This document shows, in pieces, positions 24,299 to 36,209 of a stretch of 64,000 nucleotides of DNA. The notes under the pieces were generated by a model. The model had not been told where the DNA came from. It was given only the letters and a program-made list of their open reading frames with translations, and ran no database searches. This stretch comes from Melampsora larici-populina 98AG31 (lineage: Eukaryota > Basidiomycota > Pucciniomycetes > Pucciniales > Melampsoraceae): assembly GCF_000204055.1 (NCBI RefSeq), contig NW_006768800.1, positions 800,103 to 864,102 of the forward strand, in the 5' to 3' direction. How positions within the stretch are numbered: the first letter of the stretch is position 1; each line of letters opens with the position of its first letter. The translations under genes and the position numbers were made by a program.

Positions 24299-26154
24299 TG
24301 TATACTAAAGATGAACAAATGGTCAGCTATGCGGCAGTGAAAAGAAATTATCTTGAACACACTTGAACTTGAAGAAGCCGGTTTGAACGATGTCGCAAAA
24401 GTCGGATTGATGGTCTGGCAAGTAGTACGCAAGAAATGCAAACTTGTTGAAGATTATTTGAGCTTCGTTATATACAAACAGTTGATTCCGAAGATGTGAA
24501 CTTGATAGCTGATAGTTTGGATGAATAACCTTGAGTGAAGGGAAAGAGTCAAGTTGGACATTTTTAGGAAGCTGATCAACTATACATCAACTTCACGACG
24601 TGATTCTTCATGAGGAGAAGCGCCAGTAGGATCGAAGACAAACGAAACGTGTGTGATAGGCTTAGCGACGAGTTAGTATGTCAGCCACACCAGCCAAGTT
24701 GTCATCGAGATGAAAACACACTAGTGCTACACCACACCACTGCTGAGGCTCAGATGTTTTGTAGTTCAGGTTCTTCTTGATCACCCATGCGGCCTCACGT
24801 ATGTAGCTCGAAATGGATCTATGCAATCTGTTTGCTAGCTGTTTGCGAATCCTTGCATTCTTGATCAGTGTTCTCTGTCGAATTCTAAAATCAACAAAAA
24901 AAAATGTAAAGCACTCTCGGGGTTTCCAGGTTGCCGTCATACATACCAAGCCATCGTGCAGCCCAACCTTGACTAGATCCATAAAATCAAAAGCTTGGGT
25001 CAAAGTGGTTTCTAGTTTTCTTCAATTCTTTTACCTCGGGGGAATTCAGAAATTTGGACATTCTTATCATCCTCATCCCCATCTTTGTGTTTCTTTGTTT
25101 CCTTGGTAAAGTTCATGCACATCGCGGCAAATCTGGAGTACCTTGAAGGATTGCCCTCAAATTTTGGATTTGTATGTCACTCATATTGACGGGAAAACCC
25201 CTGCTTGCAGTTTATGGGTGAGTCTAGTCTGAGGGGAAATGATCTTACACATGTATCGCTTTCTTGAACAAGATACAGGATTGTGTCACGTGAGTGGGAC
25301 TAGCAATCATGGCTTAAACCAAGACCAAGTTGAAGCACGATCTGATTTGCATCTTTTTGAGCTAGCATGCCAATAAGTAAGCAAGATTTAACAGCATGCT
25401 TCAGTTTGGAATTACTTCACTTAGGATGAAGAGTCAAGTAAACACTTCTTGCCCCTGCAGCTGGCTGATCTTCATTCAAAAGGTATAATATCAAGATGAG
25501 TCCCAATTAAGATCTCCCTTGTAAGACACCAACATTGAAGGAGGCACTCAAAGATAGGTAGGTAGCCTCAAAATTGATTTTCCGGTTGGAAGAATGATCT
25601 TCAACATGTTTATATACATTTTCCGCAAACTAAAATCTAACGAGTCACCGTGTAAAGGACAAGAAGGGAGCAGTGGGCGCCAGGCACAAAAACCTCCAAT
25701 TATCAAACAAAACAAGCAAGAGAAATGCATAATACTAGAACAGATTTTACAGTTACTTCCAAAAGATACTTAATGCAAAAAGACTATGTTAGGTGTCGAG
25801 TTTTGTACAAAGCATTTCCATTTACATTTTCCTCTGGAAAGAACATCATCTGTGAAAATAATCATCTGTGAACCGCAGTGAAAAGGTATAGCCCAATTGG
25901 GCTAACGAACTTGACTCGAGAAGACTATGGAGTTCCAGAAGAGAAAGAAAAACGAGCAAAAAAAGATGTGAACGAAGGATAAAGCAAGCGGACAAGAAAA
26001 AGATGAATGATCCAAAAAAACTCTATAAACGATCCAAAAAAAGATAATGCAGCCAGAGGAAGGAACGAAATGCAAACTACGTATCAAACCGAGAGAAAAA
26101 ATCGCAATGGTGGGTCTTCCAAAGTCAAAAGGGAAAGCACCACATGCCGGAATT
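24299..26154. other. Intergenic with one weak small ORF
   Basis: The minus strand at 24662-25003 is open for about 106 codons from ATG 24982. It includes a charged segment (KNARIRKQLANRLHRSI) and an internal GTATGT...TTTAG intron-like stretch, but splicing it does not give a longer frame. I cannot assign it. The rest holds no recognised gene; the right end is the 3' side of the Zn2Cys6 gene. Confidence 0.35.
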
Positions 26155-27882
26155 CTAGTCACCGCTCCTCGTGCCACTGAAAGGACTCGACGTTTCCGCC
26201 GGCTGAGCTTGATCGTTTGTGTGGTTCAGCTCAGCTTTTTGTCGAGGAAGAGACGATGCTAGCTCGTTTTCTTTATTCTTTTTGCCTTTCCCCCGTTTAC
26301 GTACCGAGGGTTGGTAATTGCACTCTCTCGAGCGTCGTGAACAGTGTGCACACGGACGTTTGCCGTCACACTGTTATAACACGATACAAGTCAGTTGATC
26401 AATTAGCTTTTTGAAAGTTTTCAAGTGGATCAATTTACTAACCCGAAGCTTGCGAATCCGACAGAAGTCACAACTAATGAGCTGTCGTGGTAGTCGAGGA
26501 TTGCCTTTCTTAGTTAAACCCATGGGACGAAGTGACTGAGCTTGTAGCGAAAAATTGTGCGAGATTCCAAATTGATCACACGACGGTGGGGCGCTTTTAG
26601 GGGGCGAAGGCCACTCAGGACCAGATAAGCTTCCAAGGAACGAGGCGACGTTGCCATGGATTCCCGCTACATCCGAAGGACGGCAGAGCGCATAGAGTAA
26701 TGTCGCGGGATCTGATGATTGGCACGGTCCCATCGAAGATGGCGTATAAGCATGCTTGGTTCCTGAATGATCAAATCCAGAGGACGAAAAAGGGTGAGAC
26801 GAGTGTGGAGTAATGGGGGATAGCTCGCTGTGGGATTCGAATGAGTGCCGCTGGGCCCGATCCTGCACTGGGCTTCGAAGAGAGAGCTGGGAAGGCAATT
26901 GATGAGCCAATTGGGAAGCGTCAAAGAGCTCGCTAGTCCGTGGTGCCGTGTGAGGTGAAGCCGTCGACTCAGGTCGAGAAAACGCGCTAGCGAACGGCGA
27001 AAAGGGATGATAGCTAGCAGATACTGGCGAGAACTCAGGAGCATGCGTAGAACGATGTTGCCAGCCAGCTTGCGCGTTCAAGGCCGGCGGAGGGGGCGCT
27101 CGACTGCCCCGCAAAGCGGAGCCGTCGCCCACTGTCATCGAAAATGTGCGAGCGCAGTTGTCATTCCTGCTCAGTCGCTGTCCCTGCGGTGGAGAGACTT
27201 CATTTGCAGAAAATGTTGCAGGATAAGATGGCCGGTGGGTGTAATGATTTCTAGACAATTCAACAGGTGATGTGGAGGGTGTCATTGAGCTGGGAAGACT
27301 GCCATCATGCGGTGCTGAAGTTGGAAAACACATGTCGAGACCTCCACCATCTGAAATCCTCAGTTTCTTTGTACGTATCCCCGAAAGCTGTTCCATCGAA
27401 GGAGCTTCAACCCCTAGACTCGGCGTTGTCGCTTGCGAGCGACCGGGTTGCAATGCCCACATTTGATCAAGTCCAAAAGTGGCCTGCGTGCCCACAGCTT
27501 GTGTGGGCATATTCTCCTGACGTTCGGGTATAGGCAAGTTCTGGTTCTGGAAACCTTCATAACACCGCTCAACATCAGAACTTAGAGGTGGCAATCGAGT
27601 TGAATGCGAGGGTGTCAGGCTAGTAGGAGGATCGGCATCGCGTATTGAAGAAAGATTCAGAGGAAGTGGATGACGATATAGCTCCGAAGACGAGGACGAG
27701 GCTGAAGAGGAGGCTGAAGAGGCTACATAATTTCCGGTCCGAAAGGGAAGAGCGGGCGAGAGATTCGTGCCTTTCCAGTCAGTCCTGGGCAGTGAAGGGG
27801 TAGGGACGGAAGGTGAAAATTGGAACAAGTGTGCGCTGAGCGGATCCCGGACGTTGAGTTGGTGTGGCAGACCCTCGTTCAT
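26155..27882 (-). CDS. Zn2Cys6 transcription factor, C-terminal DNA-binding domain
   Basis: Two exons, 27882-26443 and 26370-26155, 551 residues. The first 460 residues are low-complexity, rich in Ser, Pro and Gln, as in fungal activators. The zinc cluster sits at residues 471-497 with perfect spacing: C471-x2-C474-x6-C481-x5-C487-x2-C490-x6-C497, sequence CDFCRIRKL then RCDGKRPCAHC. The intron splits the cluster between the second and third cysteines. A Lys/Arg-rich stretch (VRKRGKGKKNKEN) follows and may be nuclear targeting. Most Zn2Cys6 factors carry the cluster near the N-terminus and a fungal_trans domain later; no such middle domain is visible here. Targets cannot be inferred. Confidence 0.88.
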
Positions 27883-29506
27883 TTTGCGACCAGTGATGAA
27901 AGGTAAAGGATCCTGGTTCCGTGTCGTGGATAGAATGCGCGCGTGCTCGATGAGTGTGTGAACGAGCAGGTCCGCAGATCAGGAAAACAGACTTGAGGTA
28001 CCAAGAGAATCGAGTAGTGGGAGACGCAAAACGGAAGCTGAAAGCATAGATTGACAATCAATTTTGGGTTCTGTTGCAGTCGAGTTGCGGAGCCTATTGG
28101 AATATTTATTTCCACGGAAAGTTCACCATAAAAGACAAAAGAAGCAGTCACGCACACTGATCAGGAGAAAGTTCCTTGATGGACGAGAGACTAGCTGACG
28201 CGCGTGCCTGGAGCCTAATCGAGAAGACGAGGCACGGTCTTACATAGAATCATTTAGCATTTGAAATGAATGCGTCTCTAGCCCTCATGCAAAACCAACT
28301 CACAATGCAATCAACAGATCTCCTTCGATCAGATATATTGTCCTGTAGTGTGACAAAAGGCTGGATCAATGCCAAACTTTTGGTAAGTTTTATCATGCGT
28401 GAATGAGCGAGTGTCTGAAATTCTTTATCATTCAGAGTTCAGTGCTCACATTGATGACCTGCTATTTGCTGTTGTCTGCTACCTACAAGGTAGGGACTTT
28501 CAATGTGCCGAAGCTAGCTGATGTTCGGTGAAAATGTTCTCAAGTTATGGGTCCAATCAACCAGCAGCGCCAAACAACTGAGAATTCGAGTCGAGGTGTT
28601 GTGAATTAAGGCCTGGCCGAGGGTAGCAAATCGGGGGCAAGAGGTCGTGACCGGACGAATGACAACGGTTTTCTCACACAAAGGGTGCCGAGGGTATAGA
28701 CGCAAGAGTCGGAGGTATTTGCGAGCAAAGTCGCAGAGGAAAAGGAGGGCAGCGATAATTTGATCGCTCAAAAACTTTGAGGATGCTGGGCCTCGTTGAG
28801 CTTTGGTGGGGACAGAGAGTAAAAACAGTGTGAGAGGAAATGACGTTGTAGAAAGAAGCGGGCTGCAGCAGGCAAGGGATGTGTTGATGATGCCAGAGTT
28901 TAAAAGGCTTACAAACAAGAAATGAGTCGGGTTGAACATGGATTCTTTGCACACGATATACAATACATCGGACATTCTCTTCCAAGTTTTTTCGTGTACA
29001 TACATACCGATCATTCAATTCGAGGAGTTAAAATAAATTGATTTTATGGTCGAGGTCATGAGAGTCTGAAAGTGAGCTTCAACGTAAAAAATGTTTTGGT
29101 GACATCGAAGGCAGCTTTAGGACTTCGCTATTAAGTAAAATGCCATTAAGAAAATAATGTGACTGCACGGTGTGTGACTAAGACGAGCTGATCATGACGC
29201 CAGTGAACTGTGACTCATGATCAAGGCCATCAAAGGGAGCACCCTAAATCAAGAGTTCATCGAGACTCGAGAGAGCTCGAGAGCCATCAATAAATCAATG
29301 TGGACTGAGATGAACTCTGGTGAACTCTGGTGAACTCTAAACATATGGCAAACACGTATTTGAACATCAGATCTAGTCGAGGTAAAGTCCATCTGATTTC
29401 CATGTGATACTGCACACATTTATAGACTTCCATCACGAGAGCTTCCACCAGCTTCAGCTCTCCTCGAGTCCTCCATCTTACAAAGCCTTCAACTTCACCC
29501 GTGGCA
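27883..29506. other. Upstream region of the Zn2Cys6 gene
   Basis: Less AT-rich than average, with overlapping minus-strand ORFs (28514-29014, 166 codons; 28674-29018) that start and stop without a domain or signal peptide. They may be spurious or belong to a long 5' untranslated leader. Nothing firmer can be said. Confidence 0.3.
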
Positions 29507-29508
29507 TA

Positions 29509-29970
29509 CAGTGGGTAAACCCGAGTACGTGTTCCAAGCCACCCTGCATAGAGCTTTGGGTCCGAAATTTTTGAGATTTTTTTGCCATTTTTTCTGCTTT
29601 TTTTGGCGGGAGAAGAAGGTCGAGGGGTGGTGCTAGGTTGCAAAAGTTTGGTTTTTTTTTCAAAAAAAGGCAAATTTGGAGGTTATTTGCCACTTGAGCC
29701 ACCATATTCATCAAATTATGGGCCTAGTGCGTTGCTAAGTAGCTAGCTAGGTACCTAATTGAGGCCTAGGTCCGAAAATCCAAACCCCTAAAAGAGTAAA
29801 ATCATATTTTTGGTCTCCAAAACCATATTCCTAGATTCATCAAAGCAATACCTTTTCAATGGTCTGGGTGCCAGTCTCAAACATTCAGATTGAGTGCCCC
29901 GACATTGCCCCAAAAGGTGAAATTGGATTTTGCAGGGCAGGTCGGAACACGTACTCGGGTTTACCCACTG
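29509..29970. mobile_element. Mariner-type MITE, 462 bp
   Basis: The ends are perfect inverted repeats of 27 bp, starting CAGTGGGTAAACCCGAGTAC at 29509 and mirrored at 29970, followed by partly matching sequence. TA dinucleotides flank both sides (29507-29508 and 29971-29972), the target duplication of Tc1/mariner elements, whose termini commonly begin CAGT. There is no transposase. The perfect termini suggest fairly recent movement. Confidence 0.88.
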
Positions 29971-29972
29971 TA

Positions 29973-31722
29973 CTAGATACTACAACACTAAATCACTTTT
30001 GTACTAAATTACAATCAACTATATCTGAAGTTCAAAATAGCAAGACCCAGCAAGACCCCCAACCACAATCTTGGCCCATCTTGGCTTGGCAGACTCATGA
30101 GGACTCATGACATATGTTGCTGAAATTTTCGAAATTCCGCTTCGGGGAATTTCCGGCCGAGCTTGGAGCACCGCTTGAGGGTGGAGCAGCCTGCTCTCTG
30201 CACCGTCGCATGCCATCAGACAAAAGACGAACAAATCAGCATCTGAATTCGGGTCTAACTTACGGGTGAAATGAGTAACAAGCTGTAACAACGGCCTGCT
30301 TGTTGTACATCAAGGGTTGGGTTACCCATTGTATTTGAATTTAGACTTCGTTTGAAGATGTCATTGGGCATGGAGTTGCAATAATTTGGATGGTCATAAT
30401 TAAAGAACATGGAGTAAGGAAGCTGAGGGCCGCTGTTCCTAGACAAAGCATAAGCCTAGGGGAAATACCAATTATATGCTACGTGTGTCCAGACTTGGGA
30501 CAATGATTATGTAGAAGCTGAGTTGGCAGGTAGCACATATGAAAGGCAACAACATCTTTTTCCAAATAACAACATTTAGTTTTCTCTAGCGAGCGAGTTT
30601 TCATTTTTGACTCAAAAACTGGCTCTGGCTCTGACGCCGCGAGAGTGAATCTAGCAATTGTAGAGTGCATAGCCCGATTAGCTGACACCCTCGCTCGCTG
30701 TGCGTGTAATGCGCTGGCGACACCGGCAGAGGGTGAAAGGGGTTTGACAGCATTATCATGGTAGGATGGAGGGGTGCTGGGTAAATGGTACACCAACCCA
30801 CTTTTGATCAAAAACTGAGGTAAGTCTGGTTGACAACTAGTATAGCTTTTGGGGTGTGATAAACAAAACAAGTCATGATGTGTGGTAACGGAAGTGCTGT
30901 TCATAAACCACAATGAATCACATTAGTGAAATCAAACATGTCCTCTTCTTCCAAACTTTCTCAGTCAGAAGGTCTCCCAAAATGAGCATTGAAGCTGTGA
31001 GATGTGTCACAAAGAAAGCTGTGCAATCAATTGTTCCTTCCGCCGCGGTCTTACTATACATACATCCAAGATCCAGGTCCCCATCATGTCATGACACCTT
31101 GGAATGTGTTGGATATATTTATTTGTACCAGTAGCAATTGTGGCTGTGGCAGTATTAGATGGCAGAAGTCCCTTGCTCTTGTAAGTATGTATAACTTATC
31201 TAGCCATTGAATACCCTACATTGGTAAATGTGAGATGAGCTTGCCAACATAGTTGAAGGCACCCCAAGGTACATCAATAAATTCACTGAACACTCTTGCT
31301 TAACAAAGTCCCTCAATACTGACACCTGGAGTTAAATTAAGCTTGTGCAATCATGGGCATTGCCAACATCAAGAGTCCTATCCAGAAAAGCAAACATGTG
31401 TATCAGGCAAGACCCATTCATTGGAGTTTTTGTCAGATTCAGATGACTTCTGTTGCTCTTTGATTATTGAGGATGATACCTTGTTACAGAATTATGGAGA
31501 TGAGAGTGTTTTCTTGACCTCAAGAATCAAGTTCTCCTTCTATCTGAAGGATAGATTAGCTAGGGGCGCACCCATGCTTTGGACTTTTGAGACACACCCT
31601 TTTTGTGCCTTTTGCACCGCACCCACAACATGAGTGATTCTGTGTGTACCAATCTGTTCCATTGGAATATAATCACTTTTAGTTAGGCACATTCAGATTT
31701 CTTTTTATTGTTCAGTTCCAAT
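29973..31722. other. Intergenic, no gene recognised
   Basis: ORFs of 60-144 codons on both strands (for example 30479-30913 minus) show no recognisable domain. Probably old repeat-derived sequence. Confidence 0.35.
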
Positions 31723-31884
31723 AGTGGCTCTCAAAGTAGACCTGGTTCCAAGAAAACCCGGTTGACCCAGTGGCTTTTTGGCGGTAACTTTGTGTATCAA
31801 CTTGACATTTGTTGACAGGTCCCAGCCAAAAAGTCACTGGGTTGACTGGGTTTTTTGCAACCGGGTCAACTCTGAGATCCACTG
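31723..31884. mobile_element. Small foldback MITE, copy 1
   Basis: About 160 bp with imperfect inverted ends: AGTGGCTCTCAAAGTAGACC at the left and the complement of AGTGGATCTCAGAGTTGACC at the right. The interior is also partly palindromic (CCCAGTGGCTTTTTGGC against GCCAAAAAGTCACTGGG). A second copy lies at 46810-46954 in the same orientation. Confidence 0.8.
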
Positions 31885-32451
31885 ATGTTTCTTAAGTGGA
31901 TATTTGGATTGTAGTTGTGTTCTAACTTTTCTACTTACAATTAGCTACTGTGCTCAGGGTCTACATTAGTCTTAAGGACATTGAGCAATGCAACTTTGTT
32001 TTAATATTTTAAAGCTACAATGCCTTTGTGGGGGGACATGCCACAAGTCCTGTGACTAGTTAGCATCTCTGAAAGGTAGGGTGAAGGGGCAGGTGGGAGG
32101 AAAAAGTAAAATGTCTGAATAAAAGGTGAATATGGTGTTGTTACCTATTGCTTATTGATGGTAATGATTGTGGGAGTATTAGTCTCTATCAAAGGAGCTT
32201 TTGAATTCCATTGAACTACTGTGGGAAATCTTCTTGATCTTGGTACTACCCATTGGAATTTTCCACCTCATTTTTGGACTTATCTCTGCCAGAAACAAAA
32301 AACCTTTACATCTTATGATAGAAAAAAATGAAAGATAGAAAAAAATTGAAAGATAGAAAGATAGAGATAAATTTTTGATGATGATTTTTTATTTATTTGA
32401 GTCTTAGATTTTGAATGCCTTGTTCATGTAAGTGAGGTCCAAGTGGTTTAG
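31885..32451. other. Intergenic, no gene recognised
   Basis: AT-rich sequence with a short GATAGAAAGATAGA simple repeat near 32330. No coding or structural feature. Confidence 0.4.
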
Positions 32452-32700
32452 TTAATATATTGGCTCTCTGTGATTTGGTGTCAATCCAATGCAAGAATAA
32501 TGATCCTTTATGAATTTGTTTGTTGATGTAGTAATATTCTCTATCCGTGTGTCTGGTTTGCTTATTTGAGGAATTTCACTGGCTACATGTGTTGCTGATG
32601 TTTTATCACAATGTATATTTACTGCACCAAGCTCACCTGTTATGTCTTCAATGAGGTTTCTTATCCAGAGAGTGTCTCGACAAGTGTTCCCCATTGCCAT

Positions 32701-32785
32701 GTACAAGCCTATTTGGAAAAGATACGACACATTAGTTGGGGCCAGCAGAGTAAATGTGTCGTATCTTTTCCAAATAGACTTGTAC
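32701..32785. repeat. 32-bp hairpin inside the copia remnant
   Basis: The arm 32701-32732 (GTACAAGCCTATTTGGAAAA then GATACGACACAT) is repeated as its reverse complement at 32754-32785 with a single mismatch and a 21-bp loop. It breaks the RNase H reading frame. Confidence 0.92.
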
Positions 32786-33084
32786 TTGGCATGAAAGGTA
32801 GAGGTAGCAACACACATTTATTCTTTTGAAGTCCATGATATTGGACAGTTGAGAAAATAAGTGATGAAACCATGTGTCAATATTGCTCCTTCACTACCCC
32901 AATTAGTGTGTCCACTTTTAATTTGATCAATTTGATGAGGAAGTTCTTGACTCTGGTTGTGTTAAGGTATTGTATGATGTGCTCAATAGAATTCCAGTGT
33001 TGTTTTCTTGCATCAAATGAAAACCTTGCAAGATGATTAATGGTGTAAGTAATGTCAGGTTTAGTTGCTACTGATAAATAATCG

Positions 33085-33900
33085 ATGTGAAGATTGATGA
33101 CAAGTTCAATAACAGGTTGAGCTTGTAGAAGCAAAGGGGAGTAACATTGCAGCTGTTGCAGAAAGATCCTGGGGTAAACAGGATCAGGTAAGTAAAGCGG
33201 CAACACACCTATAAAAGCTTCAAAGAGCTCAAAGTAAAATACCTGGGGCAATCAGGATCAGGTAAGTAAAACGGCAACATACCTATAAAAGCTTCAAAGA
33301 GATAAAAGTAACAAACCTGCACAAAAGGCAGTAAGCACACATACACACAAGTTAGTTACGGGGAAAGTTAGAAATAAAAGTGACAAAACAAACCTGGGCA
33401 TGTTGCAACAAGGATTGTGGGCAAAGGGTGTTATGAGAATGATAAGCAAATAGTAAAAATCTAATAACAAAGATAAATAAAATGTTAGAGAGTTCTAGAT
33501 GGATGGATGATAGTAAAACACAAATTTCTTTCCAATCAGGAAAAAGAAATCTGAGTGGAACAAACAAAGTTTATATGTATAAATCACACCATAGAACATT
33601 TGAAATGAAAGTAAACTCAGGTCAAACAAGACCTATTTCCAAATAGTAAAGATGTTCACAAATTTGAACCAGAACCTGTTAAGAATAAGTCTTCTTTAAT
33701 TGTTCTTTAGCCACGATAATTTGAACTTGATTACTAGTTTCATGATTGACTTGAACTTGATGGTTTTTGTAATAAAACAACCAGAATTCCTTGACAATTA
33801 CATAACTTGGATAACTTGATGAGAAAAATAACAATGGAAACAGAACAAAAACGTACACACATCACACACATACATAGAATAAAAAAAACTGATGCGGTAT
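33085..33900. other. Insertion interrupting the copia remnant (approximate ends)
   Basis: Copia-like translation stops near 33900-33930 (IGTLN-like) and resumes near 33085 (YLSVATKPDI), where the family is normally contiguous. The intervening 800 bp has no copia similarity. It includes a 74-bp direct tandem duplication with copies beginning at 33168 and 33242 (shared GGATCAGGTAAGTAAA and ACCTATAAAAGCTTCAAAGA). Exact ends and target duplication are not resolved. Confidence 0.5.
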
Positions 33901-35060
33901 CAAATACCACGACAATTGAGGGTTCCTATAGCCAATAAATACTTTTCATTATCAACTTTTCTTCATCTTCTACTGGCCAAGTCAGTATTTTTTGACAATT
34001 CCTAGGTGTTTATGCTGATCTTTGATTGGGGAGAAACGATTGGATAATTTCCTTGGTGAGTCCTGGTTGAGATAATGTGAAACTTCTGTCTTCATTTTGT
34101 GATACAGTCACACCTACGATTTGATCTAAAGTCTTGTCCCACTTGATGAGTAATTGATTTTTGAGTTGTTCATGAATTTCTTCCAGTAATTCTTCTGAAC
34201 TTCCTGTTACTGCACTGTCATCACTATGCAGCCAGATTATACATGTATCATTGTTACAGTGATATATGTACAATGATTGATCATATTCACTACTCTTGAA
34301 TCCCATTGATGTTAAAATCTTGTCAATGTGTTTCCACCAACATCTTGCACCTTGTTTTGTTCCATACAGAGCTTTGATGGCTTCTAATACTTTATTATTT
34401 TTTCTTGCTTGCATAGATATCCAGTGGGTAATGAGAAGTGAATAAGAGAATCTATATCACTATGAAGATAAGCTGATGTGATATCAAATGAATGTGTTGG
34501 TCAGTTTTCATGGGCAGCAATTGTCAACATTATTTTTAGTCCAGTGAATGTTGCAGTAGGTGTGAATGTTTCTGTATAATATATTCCTTCTTGTGTTTGA
34601 ACCCTTTAGCTACAAATCTAGCTTTGAATTTAATTGGGTTTCCATCTTCATCTACATTTTTATACGTAAACACCCACTTGAGATCAATTGGTATCAGTCC
34701 TTTGGGTTCATCCACTACCTTCCACACTTTCATTTAATCCATCATTTTCATTTCTGTATCACATGCGTCCTTCCATTTGATAGACTCATTTGACCTCATT
34801 GCTTTGGCATACAACCTTGATGGTTTTCATATCTTCAAGTAATCTTCACCACTTAAGGTGTCACTTGCAGCAACATCTTGTCTATCAATTTTGAGCTCTT
34901 CAGTGAAATCTCCTGATTTTAGAGTGTTAATTATGTGTTCAATACTTCCCTTTGTTGGCTTTTGTGGATTCAATAATTTAATCAATGTTCCTGATGAAGT
35001 GGTTTGACTTTCTGGTGTTGATGAACTATTACTTTCATCTGGGAATTGAGCTATAGCCAA

Positions 35061-35796
35061 TGGGAAAGTTTGTCATCCTGAGGACAACTACGGCACAGAC
35101 ATCACTTCACAGCTTGCTTGAGATTTGACATCATCTTTGTGGAATTAAAAGCCTATTTCTCAGACTTATGTGTTTTTCTCTATTGCTACTGTTTACTACA
35201 GTTGTGTCTTTGGGCACCTGGAACATACTTTGGACGCAATTGGGGATTTCAAAGCTTGGTACAATAAATTTCAGTAAAATTAACTGCACCAAGGCCATTT
35301 ACAGAGACAATTACGGGATACAAAGTCCAAGCCCGGACACATGGCCAGAAGTCCAGATTTCTTTTTTGGCTGTAAATTTGAAATCTGGACTTCTGGGCAC
35401 GTCTGCAGCTTTGAATCCTCGGTCAGCCAATGGCAGCCGCCTTTTCTAACTCCAACCCTACAAAGACCTCAGCAGCAACTCCATGCCTTGTTTCACTCGG
35501 AAGAAAGACCTCAGACACTCAACTCAAGTGGGCAAGTTTTGGAGTCTATATTGCTGCAATCTACTTAAAATCTTCCTTGAGAACATTATCATTACTTGCA
35601 CTGAGTCAGTAAACGTCAAGGACAAACTCTTTACGGTTTTGGTGCATAAACTCCTACACCTCTAGTCCTCATTTTCTTCCTGCTTTACTTTTAGGAATGG
35701 ATTCAGTTTACGTAGATAAAAGGGATTTATTTTCATACATTCTTCTTTCAACTGTTTGATAACCTTTGTTATTCTTGCTACCTTTATTGCTTACTT
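35061..35796. other. Flank left of the hAT element with dispersed repeat
   Basis: No gene recognised. 35318-35425 is a copy of a dispersed repeat (GGGATACAAAGT ... CCAGAAGTCCAGATTTC ... TTTGGCTGTAAATTTG ... ATCTGGACTTCTGGGCACG). A better-preserved copy lies at 45468-45615 and inverted relatives at 46390-46795. Confidence 0.6.
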
Positions 35797-36209
35797 CAAT
35801 GTCGGGCCGTTGTGCTACATTACGTTATTCGGACCATTTTGGGTAACATATTGCTCAAATTCAGAAGCTGCACCGCCAGGATGCTAACACAACACACAAT
35901 TCACAAATATCAATTTCAGCGCAACAATACATTCTTTGGACGGCCGGAAACAAAAAAAACGCAACGGAATCAGTGCAGAAAAAGCGACAACGCAACGTTT
36001 TTTTGGCTGTGCCACTACAAAATCAGCAAAAGTAGAATAGGGGTATTCAAAACTCCAGAAACGTGTCCCAAAAGTGTCCAAAAGTGTCATCCAGAAAGTT
36101 CTGGGACACTCCAAGTTCGAATTTGGATGTCACTTGTGGACACTTTTGGGAATATTTGAAAGCACCTCTTGAGCCTCGATTCCAGGTACTCTGTGCCTCA
36201 CGTCTCAAG

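Larger units (their letters stand above)
32452..35060 (-). pseudogene. Decayed Ty1/copia pol polyprotein
   Basis: Broken frames in pol order on the minus strand. 34733-34536 holds the start of reverse transcriptase (LKWVFTYKNVDEDGNP, FKARFVAKGF). 34414-34010 continues it (ALYGTKQGARCWWKHIDKIL, FKSSEYDQSLYI); the usual YVDD active site reads WLHSDD, so a catalytic context residue has been lost. 33251-32877 has ATKPDITYTINHLARFSFD and HWNSIEHIIQYLNTT, and 32817-32452 the RNase H end. 35060-34827 is open but unassigned. Frames are separated by stops and shifts, and about 800 bp of unrelated DNA interrupts the region before ATKPDI. No long terminal repeats identified. Clearly inactive. Confidence 0.85.

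Noticed and set aside
24662..25003. 113-codon minus frame that might be a spliced small gene
   Set aside because: The visible GTATGT...TTTAG intron does not join compatible frames; left as an unassigned ORF in the intergenic note.
28514..29018. Overlapping minus-strand ORFs of 166 and 114 codons upstream of the Zn2Cys6 gene
   Set aside because: Two different frames are open together, neither has a domain or clear splice context; likely non-coding.
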